From the NCBI GenBank assembly GCA_005786815.1, contig SYDB01000169.1, forward strand, positions 1 to 7,033: a DNA stretch of 7,033 nt, read 5' to 3'. The notes under the pieces are model-generated. The model was not told where the DNA came from. It made no database searches and was given only the letters and a program-made list of their open reading frames with translations. A program made the translations under genes and the position numbers. This document shows, one piece after another, positions 1-6,888 of this stretch; position 1 is the first letter of the stretch, and every line of letters begins with the position of its first letter. The DNA comes from Burkholderiales bacterium. Its GTDB lineage: Bacteria > Pseudomonadota > Gammaproteobacteria > Burkholderiales > Burkholderiaceae_C.

Positions 1-1
1 A

Positions 2-265
2 CCTTTGGTTGCCAGTGAATTTGTCACTACGTCAGTGACATCGCGTGGCATGGGCGAAAAAGCATTGGGCATCGTGCGCGACAACAACCCAGATTTGTTA
101 CACGCACGTGGTGATGAGCGTGGCTATAGCCTGATCAGCGTCACGCCATCGCATGTGCGTTGTGATTTCAGAACCACGGCGATGCCAGCTGGTAGCGAAG
201 CAGGCTTTAAAACGCAAGCAAGCTTTGTTGTCGAAAAAGGCAACCCTGCACTCAGGCATGTTTAG
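2..265 (+). CDS. phoD: PhoD-type alkaline phosphatase, C-terminal fragment (5' end outside window)
   Basis: This is the last 87 codons of a gene entering from the left edge; the frame is open from position 2 and stops at TAG 263-265. The motif VASEFVTTSVTS, then NPDLLHARGDERGYSLISVTP and a closing ASFVVEKG strand, matches the C-terminal part of the PhoD family: the x-EF-x-TS-x-TS segment, the RGY followed by a TP turn, and the final strand. Family members are secreted, usually Tat-exported, metal-dependent phosphodiesterases/phosphomonoesterases of about 500 residues that release phosphate from organic esters. The metal-binding core lies upstream of the window, so catalytic competence cannot be judged. 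A TTG at 5-7 could be mistaken for a start, but the homology runs to the edge. The gene converges on livF and its stop overlaps the livF stop, so no terminator separates them. Family assignment is from recalled motifs, without alignment. Confidence 0.8.
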   Translation, partial: PLVASEFVTTSVTSRGMGEKALGIVRDNNPDLLHARGDERGYSLISVTPSHVRCDFRTTAMPAGSEAGFKTQASFVVEKGNPALRHV

Positions 266-957
266 ATGTGCGGGTAATCCATCATCTTGACCAACTCTGA
301 GAGCTCGCCTTTTTCAATCATATAGGTGCGGTCGCATACCGAATGAGCGAAATCCAAATTTTGCTCAGACAACAATACGCTCACGCCTTGTCGTTTAAGT
401 GTGACCACCATGTCAGACATTCGGCTGACGATGGCCGGCGCTATGCCTTCTGACGGTTCGTCCAACATCACCAACAATGGATTGCCCATCAAAGTGCGTG
501 CCACGCTAAGCATTTGCTGCTCACCACCGCTCATGTGGCTGGCTTGGCGGTTTTGCATATCGGCCAAATTCGGAAACAGATCGAATAACTTTTCTAACGT
601 CCAGTCTGACAGCACGCGTTGGCGGTTGTCATAGCGTGGATTTTGTTTGGCGAGTGTGAGGTTCTCTAACACCGTGAGGTCGGTAAAAATGCGTCGGTCT
701 TCAGGTACATAGCCAAGTCCCAGACGCGCTACTTCAAATGCTTGCATTTGCGCGAGGTCTTGCCCATCAAAGTGAAGCGCACCTTCGCGTCGCGGCATCA
801 AACCCATGATGGCTTTGAGCGTACTCGACTTTCCTGCACCATTGCGCCCGAGTAGCGCAACCACTTCGCCACGACCCACATGCAAAGACACGTCAAACAA
901 GATTTGCGCAGCACCATGCCAAGCGTTCAAATGGGAAACGTCTAGAAATGGCTTCAT
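262..957 (-). CDS. livF: LivF-type ATP-binding protein of a branched-chain amino acid (HAAT) ABC transporter
   Basis: A 231-residue cytoplasmic ABC ATPase that pairs with LivG to drive import through the LivH-LivM permease. Visible motifs are Walker A GRNGAGKS (37-44), the Q-loop position with the LivF-typical VPEDRRIF (84-91), the signature MSGGEQQ (142-148), Walker B LLVMLDEP (161-168, D166 and catalytic E167) and the H-loop position SEQN (197-200), where LivF proteins commonly carry Q instead of H. The ATG at 957-955 overlaps the livG TGA as ATGA. A strong ribosome site, AGGGGAG, ends 5 bases upstream inside livG, so translation is probably coupled. The C-terminus is odd: after the MIEKGEL strand it ends ELVKMMDYPHI. 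It lacks the usual EGT...YLG tail that LivG in this same operon does have. The stop codon overlaps that of the convergent phoD. Confidence 0.93.
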   Translation of the reverse strand: MKPFLDVSHLNAWHGAAQILFDVSLHVGRGEVVALLGRNGAGKSSTLKAIMGLMPRREGALHFDGQDLAQMQAFEVARLGLGYVPEDRRIFTDLTVLENLTLAKQNPRYDNRQRVLSDWTLEKLFDLFPNLADMQNRQASHMSGGEQQMLSVARTLMGNPLLVMLDEPSEGIAPAIVSRMSDMVVTLKRQGVSVLLSEQNLDFAHSVCDRTYMIEKGELSELVKMMDYPHI

Positions 958-1727
958 ACGGTCTCCCCTGCTAGCGTTTTGCCGCGACCTAAATACACAG
1001 ACTGTGCAAGCGGGTTATTTTGTACTTCTTGTGGTGTGCCTTCTACCAAGATACGGCCTTGCGCCATCACCAAAATGCGCGTTGCAAAAGAAAACACCAT
1101 GTCCATGCTGTGTTCGGTGAACATCACGGCGACATCACGCTCTTTGGCTAAAAACTGAACCAAGCCCATCAAGGCGTGGCGCTCGTTTGGCGACATGCCC
1201 GCTGTGGGCTCGTCCATCAATAACAACCGCGGCTGATTGACCAAAGCCATCGCCAATTCAAGGCGTTTGATATCGCCATAGGCCAGCGTGTCGCTGATGT
1301 GTTGCGACAGTTCAGCGAGGCCTACTTTTTCAAGCAAAGTTTGTGCAGCTTCTGCGCGGTGCTGACGCGTGCGCCGCCAAGGCGATAACTGCAGGCCTTG
1401 TGCAGACAACATGGCCATTTGCACGTTCTCAATCACTGTCATTGATCGAAACACTTCGGCCATTTGAAACGTACGACTCACACCTTGCCGCCATAACGCA
1501 TGGGGCTTGCGTCCGATCAATGATTGACCACTCAGGCTTACGCTGCCACTGTCGGGTAACAGTTGCCCATTGACCAAATTGAACGTAGTGCTTTTGCCAG
1601 CACCGTTGGGGCCAATCACTGCCAATAACTCTCCTGCTCTGACATCGAACGAAACATTGTTAACAGCCATTTGGCTGCCAAATGACTTGTGCAGATGCCG
1701 CACTTGTAAAAGTGCTTGCGACGTCAT
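954..1727 (-). CDS. livG: LivG-type ATP-binding protein of the HAAT ABC transporter
   Basis: A 257-residue ABC ATPase, partner of LivF. From the chosen ATG it shows Walker A GPNGAGKS (39-46), Q-loop RTFQ (Q88), signature LAYGDIKRLELA (148-159), Walker B LLLMDEP (D172, E173), H-loop FTEH (H206) and the closing EGT...SVYLG tail typical of LivG. The signature has D where many LivG proteins have Q (YGQ); LivG-like proteins generally show a Y-G signature rather than LSGGQ, so function is not in doubt. The start at 1727 overlaps the permease stop as ATGA and has a GGGG ribosome site 8 bases upstream. A second in-frame ATG at 1751 would add MEVDGAQS but would overlap the permease by 28 bases; I consider it less likely. 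Confidence 0.93.
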   Translation of the reverse strand: MTSQALLQVRHLHKSFGSQMAVNNVSFDVRAGELLAVIGPNGAGKSTTFNLVNGQLLPDSGSVSLSGQSLIGRKPHALWRQGVSRTFQMAEVFRSMTVIENVQMAMLSAQGLQLSPWRRTRQHRAEAAQTLLEKVGLAELSQHISDTLAYGDIKRLELAMALVNQPRLLLMDEPTAGMSPNERHALMGLVQFLAKERDVAVMFTEHSMDMVFSFATRILVMAQGRILVEGTPQEVQNNPLAQSVYLGRGKTLAGETV

Positions 1728-3631
1728 GCTTTGCGCCCCATCAACTTCCATGTGCCGGCAATGCCATGTGGAAACACCAGTACGAGTAACAACATCACGC
1801 TACCCAGCACCGCACGCCAATAGTCTGTGCTGCGCGCCAGTGTGTCTTGCAACACTGTAAAAGAGAACGCGCCCACGATAGGCCCTGCAGTGGCATGGAT
1901 ACCGCCCAATAGCACCATGACCAAAGCATCTACCGATTTGGGTATACCCATCACATCTGGCGAAATACTGCCTTTAGAAAATGCAAACAAAGCGCCGGCC
2001 AACCCTGCAAACCCCGCAGAAATCACAAAGCCCCACCACTGCACCCAAGCGATGTTCAATCCCATCGCTTGTGCACGCATAGGCGCATCACGGCTTGCAC
2101 GCATGGCATACCCCAGTGGTGCGCGCAAGATGTGTTGCAAGACCAAAACGCCAGTCACGGTAAATGCAAGTGCTAACCCATAAAAACTGTTTTTGTCTTG
2201 CCAGGTTGCGTCAGGCCACACACCATTGAGTCCATTGCTACCACCCGTTAAGTCATCCCATTGGAAACAGACCGACCAGACAATTTGTGCAAAGGCCAAT
2301 GTCAGCATAGCCAAATACACGCCAGACAAACGCACTGCAAACCAAGCCAGTGGAATCGCAAAGGCTGCGCTGATCAGCGGCGCCATCCAAAGCACTTGCT
2401 CGGTAGGCAGTCCTTCGCGCAATACCAACAACGCCGCAGCATAGGCGCCAATACCAAAGTAAGCCGCATGTCCAAACGAATGCAAGCCTGCTGGCCCCAT
2501 GATGAAGTGCAAGCTCGCGGCAAACAAGACGGCGATCAACACATCAATACCCAACACCACGCCATAGGACATATTGGTCATCAGCATGGGCCACATCACG
2601 GCAAGAGCGATCACCGTAATCCAAGCCATCCAGGCTAAGCCATTCGCTGTAGCTGTTTGGGCAGTCGACTCTGCTTGCATCACAGCGGTACGCGATACGC
2701 CCAGCGGTTTACCCATCAGGCCCCATGGGCGCACCATCAAAACCAAAGCCATCACGACAAATTCAGCGACCAGCGTGAGTTTGGAAAAAGCGATGGACAA
2801 ACCGCCCAACTCCACCGTACCGATGGCGACACACAAAGCTTTCACTTCGGCAATCAACAACGCAGCAATAAACGCTCCGGGTATGGAGCCCATACCGCCA
2901 ACCACCACCACCACAAATGCATCACTGATAGTGACCATATCTAAACCTACATGCGCAGGCTCGCGCGGTAATTGCAAAGCTCCGCCCCAGCCCGCTAATG
3001 CACAACCCAGCGCAAAGACGCTGGTAAATAAGTAACGCGGATTCACGCCTAAGGCGCCAAGCATTTCGCGGTCTTGGGTCGCGGCACGCACCAAAACACC
3101 AAATCGGGTGCGATGTAACAAGCGCCACAAAGCCCATAAAACCAGAGGACCTACGCCAATTAAAAACAAGTCGTAACTCGGAACCAAGCGACCGAAGATA
3201 TCTACCGCGCCAGTTAAACCTGGAGCGCGTGGCCCCAGCAAATCTTCTGGCCCCCAGAGCCAAAGTGCGGCGTCTTGCACGATCAAGGCAAAAGCAAAAG
3301 TGGCCAGTAGTTGAAACAATTCGGGTGCTTGGTAAATACGCCGCAATATAGTGACCTCAAATGCAGCACCTATCGTGCCCGTTACAAGCCCTGTGCAAAA
3401 CAAAAGCAAAAAAAACACGGCAGTGTTTGGTGCATAGGGTGAAAGCCACGGCATCGCATGCGCAACAAAAGAATAGGCCACATACACGCCCAACATGAAA
3501 AATGAGCCATGCGCAAAGTTCACCACGCGCGTCACGCCAAAAATCAAAGACAAACCTGCCGCCACTAAAAACAAAGAGGAAGCAGAAGCCAAGCCATTGA
3601 TAGCTTGAACCAGAAAGGCGGATATCTCCAA
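1724..3631 (-). CDS. livHM: Fused LivH-LivM branched-chain amino acid ABC transporter permease
   Basis: A 635-residue inner-membrane protein carrying both permease domains of a HAAT importer in one chain. Residues 1-305 are LivH-like: INGLASASSLFLVAAGLSLIFG near the start, NFAHGSFFMLG (38-48), the cytoplasmic ATPase-contact loop around RAATQDREMLGALGV (182-196), and the GGMGSIPGAF loop (245-254). Residues 306-335 form a polar linker. Residues 336-630 are LivM-like: GPAGLHSFGHAAYFGIGAYAA (379-399), LTGGSNGLNG (461-470), the contact loop RASRDAPMRAQAMGL (511-525) and GGIHATAGPIVGA (576-588). Both domains keep their own coupling loop, so one chain should replace the usual heterodimer. The start is TTG at 3631-3629, supported by the MEIS..LVQ..NGL beginning usual for LivH and by AAGG nine bases upstream. 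The Met at 318 (ATG 2680-2678) has no ribosome site, arguing against a separate LivM. E. coli has separate livH and livM. Confidence 0.92.
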   Translation of the reverse strand: MEISAFLVQAINGLASASSLFLVAAGLSLIFGVTRVVNFAHGSFFMLGVYVAYSFVAHAMPWLSPYAPNTAVFFLLLFCTGLVTGTIGAAFEVTILRRIYQAPELFQLLATFAFALIVQDAALWLWGPEDLLGPRAPGLTGAVDIFGRLVPSYDLFLIGVGPLVLWALWRLLHRTRFGVLVRAATQDREMLGALGVNPRYLFTSVFALGCALAGWGGALQLPREPAHVGLDMVTISDAFVVVVVGGMGSIPGAFIAALLIAEVKALCVAIGTVELGGLSIAFSKLTLVAEFVVMALVLMVRPWGLMGKPLGVSRTAVMQAESTAQTATANGLAWMAWITVIALAVMWPMLMTNMSYGVVLGIDVLIAVLFAASLHFIMGPAGLHSFGHAAYFGIGAYAAALLVLREGLPTEQVLWMAPLISAAFAIPLAWFAVRLSGVYLAMLTLAFAQIVWSVCFQWDDLTGGSNGLNGVWPDATWQDKNSFYGLALAFTVTGVLVLQHILRAPLGYAMRASRDAPMRAQAMGLNIAWVQWWGFVISAGFAGLAGALFAFSKGSISPDVMGIPKSVDALVMVLLGGIHATAGPIVGAFSFTVLQDTLARSTDYWRAVLGSVMLLLVLVFPHGIAGTWKLMGRKA

Positions 3632-3640
3632 GAGGGGGCA

Positions 3641-3644
3641 CCTT
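3641..3644 (-). promoter_or_regulatory. Ribosome binding site supporting the TTG start of livHM
   Basis: On the - strand, AAGG (part of CAAGGTG) sits 9 bases before TTG 3631-3629. No ATG lies in frame in the 63 bases between the binding-protein stop and this TTG. The site is modest, so livHM may be translated less efficiently than livF, which has AGGGGAG. Confidence 0.5.
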
Positions 3645-3694
3645 GTATGTGTTGGCGTTGATGCTTTGACCCTTGGCCTGCATCTATAAAGACA

Positions 3695-4888
3695 CTAGTC
3701 TAGTGGACGCAATTTTTTCACATCAGCATCACTAGGCTGCACGCTGGAGCCATCGATATAGCGATAGTCGACCATGATGCCTTTACCGCCTTCATTTTTT
3801 GTACGACCTAAAAACGCACCCATGGTCGATTGGTGGTCTTGGGGTCTGAACATGGCGGGGCCATAGGGTGTGTTGAAACGCAAACCGCGGAAAGCGCTGA
3901 CCATCTTCTCACTGTCTGTGCTTTGTGCTTTGGTAATACCTGCTGCTAAGGCTTGGATCATGCTGTAACCCACGACCGAACCCAGTCGTGGATGGTCGTT
4001 GTACTTGCGGTGGTACGCCAAGAAAAATGCTTTGTGCTCTGGCGTTTGTATTCCATACCAAGGGTAGCCTGTGACGATCCAGCCGTTCGGTGTTTCGTCT
4101 TTCAAGGGCTCCAGGTATTCGGGCTCCCCGGTCAATAGGCTCACCACCTCGCGACCTTGGAACAAGCCACGCGTATTACCTTCACGCACAAACTTAGCGA
4201 GATCGGTTGCAAACAGCACATTAAAAATGGCATCGGGTTTTGCATCTGCCAGAGCTTGTGCAACAGAACCGCCATCTACTTTGCCCAATGCGGGGGCTTG
4301 TTCTGCAACAAATTCCACATCCGGTTGTGCGGCCTTTAACAATTGTTTGAAGGTGGCCGCAGCCGATTGGCCATATTCGTAATTGGGGTAGACCACTGCC
4401 CAGCGTTTTTTCTTGAGCTTGGCCGCTTCGGGCACCAGCATCGCCACTTGCATATAAGTAGAGGCGCGCAAACGGAAGGTGTATTTATTGCCGTTTTGCC
4501 AAACTATTTTGTCGGTGAGCGGCTCGCCCGCCAAGAAAAATACTTTGCGTTGTTTAGCAAAGTCGCCTAAAGCCAAACCAATGTGCGATAAAAAAGCGCC
4601 CGACAGCACGTCGACTTTTTCACGGCTGAGCAACTCTTCTGCGGCACGCACAGCGTCACCAGGGGACGCGTTATCGTCCCGTGTGATGAGCTGCAGCTTT
4701 TTTCCGTTGACGCCACCGGCTGCGTTGATTTCCTCAACGGCCAACTCCATGCCTTTTTTATAGGGCTCTAAAAAAGCAGGCTGCGCTTTGTAACTGTTGA
4801 TCTCGCCAACCTTGATCACGCCTTGCGAAAAAGCTGTAGAAGAAAAAAAACTGGCCAGTACCGTTAAATACAGCGCATAGATTTTCAT
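3695..4888 (-). CDS. Periplasmic substrate-binding protein, LivJ/LivK (Peripla_BP_6) family
   Basis: A 397-residue exported binding protein that would capture substrate in the periplasm and deliver it to LivHM. The N-terminus is a clear Sec signal peptide: MKIYALY, a hydrophobic stretch LTVLASFFSSTAF, and a likely cut after AFS (residue 21). The mature protein opens IKVGEIN and continues with GMELAVEEINAAGGVNGKKLQL (46-67), DDNASPGDAVRAAEELLSREKVDVLSGAF (71-99) and the second-lobe VVYPNYEYGQSAAATFKQLL (165-184), the expected order for this family. There is no cysteine anywhere, so the disulfide of E. coli LivJ/LivK is absent and it is not a lipoprotein. Substrate may be branched-chain amino acids, but related proteins bind other amino acids, amides or aromatic acids. 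The ATG lies 5 bases after the pckG stop and has no recognisable Shine-Dalgarno sequence; the signal peptide fixes the start. Confidence 0.9.
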   Translation of the reverse strand: MKIYALYLTVLASFFSSTAFSQGVIKVGEINSYKAQPAFLEPYKKGMELAVEEINAAGGVNGKKLQLITRDDNASPGDAVRAAEELLSREKVDVLSGAFLSHIGLALGDFAKQRKVFFLAGEPLTDKIVWQNGNKYTFRLRASTYMQVAMLVPEAAKLKKKRWAVVYPNYEYGQSAAATFKQLLKAAQPDVEFVAEQAPALGKVDGGSVAQALADAKPDAIFNVLFATDLAKFVREGNTRGLFQGREVVSLLTGEPEYLEPLKDETPNGWIVTGYPWYGIQTPEHKAFFLAYHRKYNDHPRLGSVVGYSMIQALAAGITKAQSTDSEKMVSAFRGLRFNTPYGPAMFRPQDHQSTMGAFLGRTKNEGGKGIMVDYRYIDGSSVQPSDADVKKLRPLD

Positions 4889-4893
4889 AAAAA

Positions 4894-6726
4894 TTAAGCG
4901 TCGAGTCGAACGGCCAATGCGGCCTTGGTGGCTGTCATCTCCGCTGGCAGGTGATACGCAAGTTGTTTGAATAGCTCTTCATGCAACTTCAACTCTTCCA
5001 CCCAAGCGGATTTGTCAATATGGGTGACTGTTTTGAATTGCTCAGGCGTGAAGCTCAAACCTGACCATGTGATTTCTTCATAGCTAGGGCTGATACCAAA
5101 CACGTTTTCTTTGCCTTTGGCCGTGCCCTCGATGCGGTCGATCATCCACTTCAATACGCGCATGTTTTCGCCATAACCTGGCCAAACAAATTTGCCGTCT
5201 TCGCCTTTGCGGAACCAGTTCACGCAATAGATAGAAGGTACTTTGGTGCCAGAGGCTTTGAGCGTTTGGCCCATATTGAGCCAATGCTGGAAATAGTCGC
5301 TCATGTTGTAGCCCATGAAAGGCAACATCGCGAATGGATCGCGGCGCACGATGCCTTGTTGACCGGCGGCGGCGGCGGTGGTCTCTGAACCCATGGTGGC
5401 AGCCATATAGACGCCTTCGGTCCAGTTGCGCGCTTCGGTGACGAGTGGCACGGTAGTCGAGCGACGGCCGCCAAAGATAAACGCGTCAATCGACACGCCA
5501 TTGGCGTCGTCCCACTGCGCGTCGAGCGCTGGGTTGTTGGTGGCAGCTACGGTGAAGCGCGCATTGGCGTGTGCCGCCTTGGCGCCGGTTTCTTTGGCTA
5601 TAGCAGGCGTCCAATCTTTGCCTTGCCAGTCGATCAAATGGTCTGGCAACTTGCCAGTGTCCTTCTCCATGCCTTCCCACCAAACATCGCCGTCGTCGGT
5701 GAGCGCAACGTTGGTGAAGATCACGTTCTTGTCCAAGCTGGCCATGCAGTTGGGGTTGGTGTGGAAGTTGGTGCCGGGTGCGACGCCAAAGTAACCGGCT
5801 TCTGGGTTGATGGCGTAGAGCTTGCCGTCAGAGTGCGGTTTGATCCAAGCGATGTCGTCGCCGATGGTGGTGACTTTCCAGCCATTGAAGCCTTCTGGTG
5901 GCACCAACATCGAGAAATTGGTTTTGCCGCAAGCGCTAGGGAAAGCCGCTGCCACATGGTATTTTTTGCCTTGAGGATTGGTCACGCCCAAAATGAGCAT
6001 GTGCTCGGCCAACCAGCCTTGGTCGCGCCCCATATTGGATGCAATGCGCAGGGCAAAGCACTTCTTACCCAATAAAGCGTTGCCACCGTAGCCAGAACCG
6101 TAAGACCAGATCTCACGTTTTTCTGGGTAGTGCACGATGTATTTGGTTTTGTTGCAAGGCCATTTCACATCGGCTTGGCCGGCAGCCAAAGGCGCGCCCA
6201 CAGTGTGCACACAAGGCACAAATGCACCGTCGGTGCCGATCACGTCATAGACAGCCTTGCCCATACGGGTCATGATGCGTTGGTTGACTGCGACATAGGC
6301 GCTGTCAGAGAGTTCAATGCCGACGTGGGCGATGTGTGAGCCCATGGGGCCCATGCTGAAAGGCACCACATACATGGTGCGGCCTTTCATGCTTCCGTCG
6401 AACAAGGGTTGCAAGGTGGCGCGCATCTCAGCGGGTGCCATCCAGTTGTTGGTCGGGCCGGCGTCTTCTTTTTTCTCAGAACAGATATATGTACGGTCTT
6501 CTACGCGTGCTACGTCGCTGGGGTCAGACCATGCGAGGTAAGAGCCTGGGCGCTTGGCTGGGTTGAGTTTTTTGAAAGTACCGGCGTCTACCAATTGCTG
6601 GCACAGGCGCTGGTATTCCTCTTCACTGCCATCGCACCAGTAGACGGTGTCTGGTTTGCACAAGGCGGCCATCTCGGCCACCCAGGCAATCAGTTTGGGA
6701 TTTTTTACATAAGCGGGTGCGTTCAT
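4894..6726 (-). CDS. pckG: Phosphoenolpyruvate carboxykinase (GTP)
   Basis: A 610-residue cytoplasmic enzyme converting oxaloacetate plus GTP to phosphoenolpyruvate, CO2 and GDP, the entry step of gluconeogenesis. The length is usual for the family. Visible sites, numbered from the chosen ATG: DRTYICS with R78 (substrate), SYGSGYGGN (208-216), K221/K222 and H242 (Mn region), P-loop [10 protein letters not shown] (261-270, with the reactive C266, K268, T269), GDDIAW with D290/D291 (metal), FGGRRST with R421/R422, and the guanine-binding segment [11 protein letters not shown]...WPGYGEN (503-521). All expected catalytic residues are present. The ATG at 6726 has GGAG (6736-6733) with a 6-base spacer; an in-frame TTG at 6738 would add four residues but would place the GGAG inside the gene. 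It lies 5 bases upstream of the transporter genes, suggesting co-transcription, and is preceded by a structured leader. Confidence 0.97.
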   Translation of the reverse strand: MNAPAYVKNPKLIAWVAEMAALCKPDTVYWCDGSEEEYQRLCQQLVDAGTFKKLNPAKRPGSYLAWSDPSDVARVEDRTYICSEKKEDAGPTNNWMAPAEMRATLQPLFDGSMKGRTMYVVPFSMGPMGSHIAHVGIELSDSAYVAVNQRIMTRMGKAVYDVIGTDGAFVPCVHTVGAPLAAGQADVKWPCNKTKYIVHYPEKREIWSYGSGYGGNALLGKKCFALRIASNMGRDQGWLAEHMLILGVTNPQGKKYHVAAAFPSACGKTNFSMLVPPEGFNGWKVTTIGDDIAWIKPHSDGKLYAINPEAGYFGVAPGTNFHTNPNCMASLDKNVIFTNVALTDDGDVWWEGMEKDTGKLPDHLIDWQGKDWTPAIAKETGAKAAHANARFTVAATNNPALDAQWDDANGVSIDAFIFGGRRSTTVPLVTEARNWTEGVYMAATMGSETTAAAAGQQGIVRRDPFAMLPFMGYNMSDYFQHWLNMGQTLKASGTKVPSIYCVNWFRKGEDGKFVWPGYGENMRVLKWMIDRIEGTAKGKENVFGISPSYEEITWSGLSFTPEQFKTVTHIDKSAWVEELKLHEELFKQLAYHLPAEMTATKAALAVRLDA

Positions 6727-6732
6727 CAAAGA

Positions 6733-6736
6733 CTCC
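6733..6736 (-). promoter_or_regulatory. pckG: Shine-Dalgarno of pckG
   Basis: GGAG on the - strand, within TTTGGAGTCTTTG, is 6 bases before ATG 6726-6724. It decides between this ATG and the TTG at 6738. It begins 7 bases after the T-run that follows the leader hairpin, so folding of that hairpin could influence ribosome access. Confidence 0.75.
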
Positions 6737-6742
6737 AAAGTT

Positions 6743-6794
6743 AAAAATTGAGGTCAAGGTCCTGCGAGAGCTTTGCCAAGACCTTGGCCTCAAT
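6743..6794 (-). promoter_or_regulatory. Terminator-like hairpin in the pckG leader (possible attenuator)
   Basis: On the - strand ATTGAGGCCAAGGTC (6794-6780) faces GACCTTGACCTCAAT (6761-6747): 14 of 15 positions pair, with one C/A mismatch, around an 18-base loop. The 3' arm runs into TTTT (6746-6743), giving five consecutive T. A long stem followed by a short T-run is the form of an intrinsic terminator or attenuator. It lies 7 bases before the pckG Shine-Dalgarno sequence and 17 bases before the ATG. The loop is larger than in most simple terminators and the T-run is short, so termination efficiency is uncertain. It could instead be a stability or translation-control hairpin, or a DNA operator. 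Confidence 0.55.
6775..6788. repeat. 14-bp dyad overlapping the leader hairpin
   Basis: GCCAAG-AC-CTTGGC is a perfect inverted repeat with 6-base arms and a 2-base centre. As RNA (- strand) it could form GCCAA-GGUC-UUGGC, a 5-pair stem with a 4-base loop. It shares bases 6780-6788 with the 5' arm of the longer hairpin, so the two folds exclude each other. As DNA it could also be a binding site for a dimeric regulator. Confidence 0.45.
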
Positions 6795-6825
6795 CGATGG
6801 GCCGCTTTTGAAGCGGGTGCGGCAT
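6790..6825 (-). other. Possible 11-codon leader reading frame upstream of pckG
   Basis: ATG at 6825-6823 opens a frame encoding MPHPLQKRPID and stops at TGA 6792-6790, inside the 5' arm of the leader hairpin. The position would suit a leader peptide, because a ribosome at the stop would cover the hairpin base. There is no good ribosome site: the nearest purine run, AAGG, is about 17 bases upstream. The composition shows no run of one regulatory amino acid. It may well be chance. Confidence 0.15.
6802..6816. repeat. Upstream hairpin in the pckG leader
   Basis: CCGCTT-TTG-AAGCGG is a perfect 6-base inverted repeat with a 3-base loop, lying 7 bases from the larger leader hairpin. No T-run follows it on either strand, so it is not a terminator. 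An alternative pairing of GCCGC (6801-6805) with GCGGC (6819-6823) is also possible. Confidence 0.45.
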
Positions 6826-6888
6826 TTTATGAATATCGTAGGCCTTATGCACCCAAATGGATAATAAAAACTAGCAGATGCGTAGAAA

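Noticed and set aside
22..40. 7-base inverted repeat TGTCACT-ACGTC-AGTGACA
   Set aside because: It falls inside conserved phoD codons (VTTSVTS) and no T-run follows on either strand, so it is neither a terminator nor clearly regulatory.
1728..1751. Upstream ATG at 1751 as the livG start
   Set aside because: The ATGA overlap at 1727, the family-typical N-terminal length and the matching ATGA design at the livG/livF junction favour 1727.
2678..2680. Internal ATG (Met318 of the permease) as the start of a separate LivM
   Set aside because: There is no Shine-Dalgarno upstream and the frame is continuous with LivH, so a single fused protein is the simpler reading.
3357..3683. 108-codon - strand open frame starting ATG 3683 in the gap before livHM
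   Set aside because: It overlaps the strongly recognisable LivH N-terminus in another frame, and its Phe/Cys/Arg-rich product looks like an out-of-frame reading of a membrane protein.
3693..3705. 13-base palindrome CACTAG-T-CTAGTG at the binding-protein stop
   Set aside because: A one-base centre cannot form an RNA hairpin loop, and it is short enough to be chance; no sign of an operator role at a gene end.
5569..6075. 168-codon + strand open frame opposite pckG
   Set aside because: It lies fully antisense to well-conserved pckG codons and its product resembles no family; such frames are common opposite genes of this composition.
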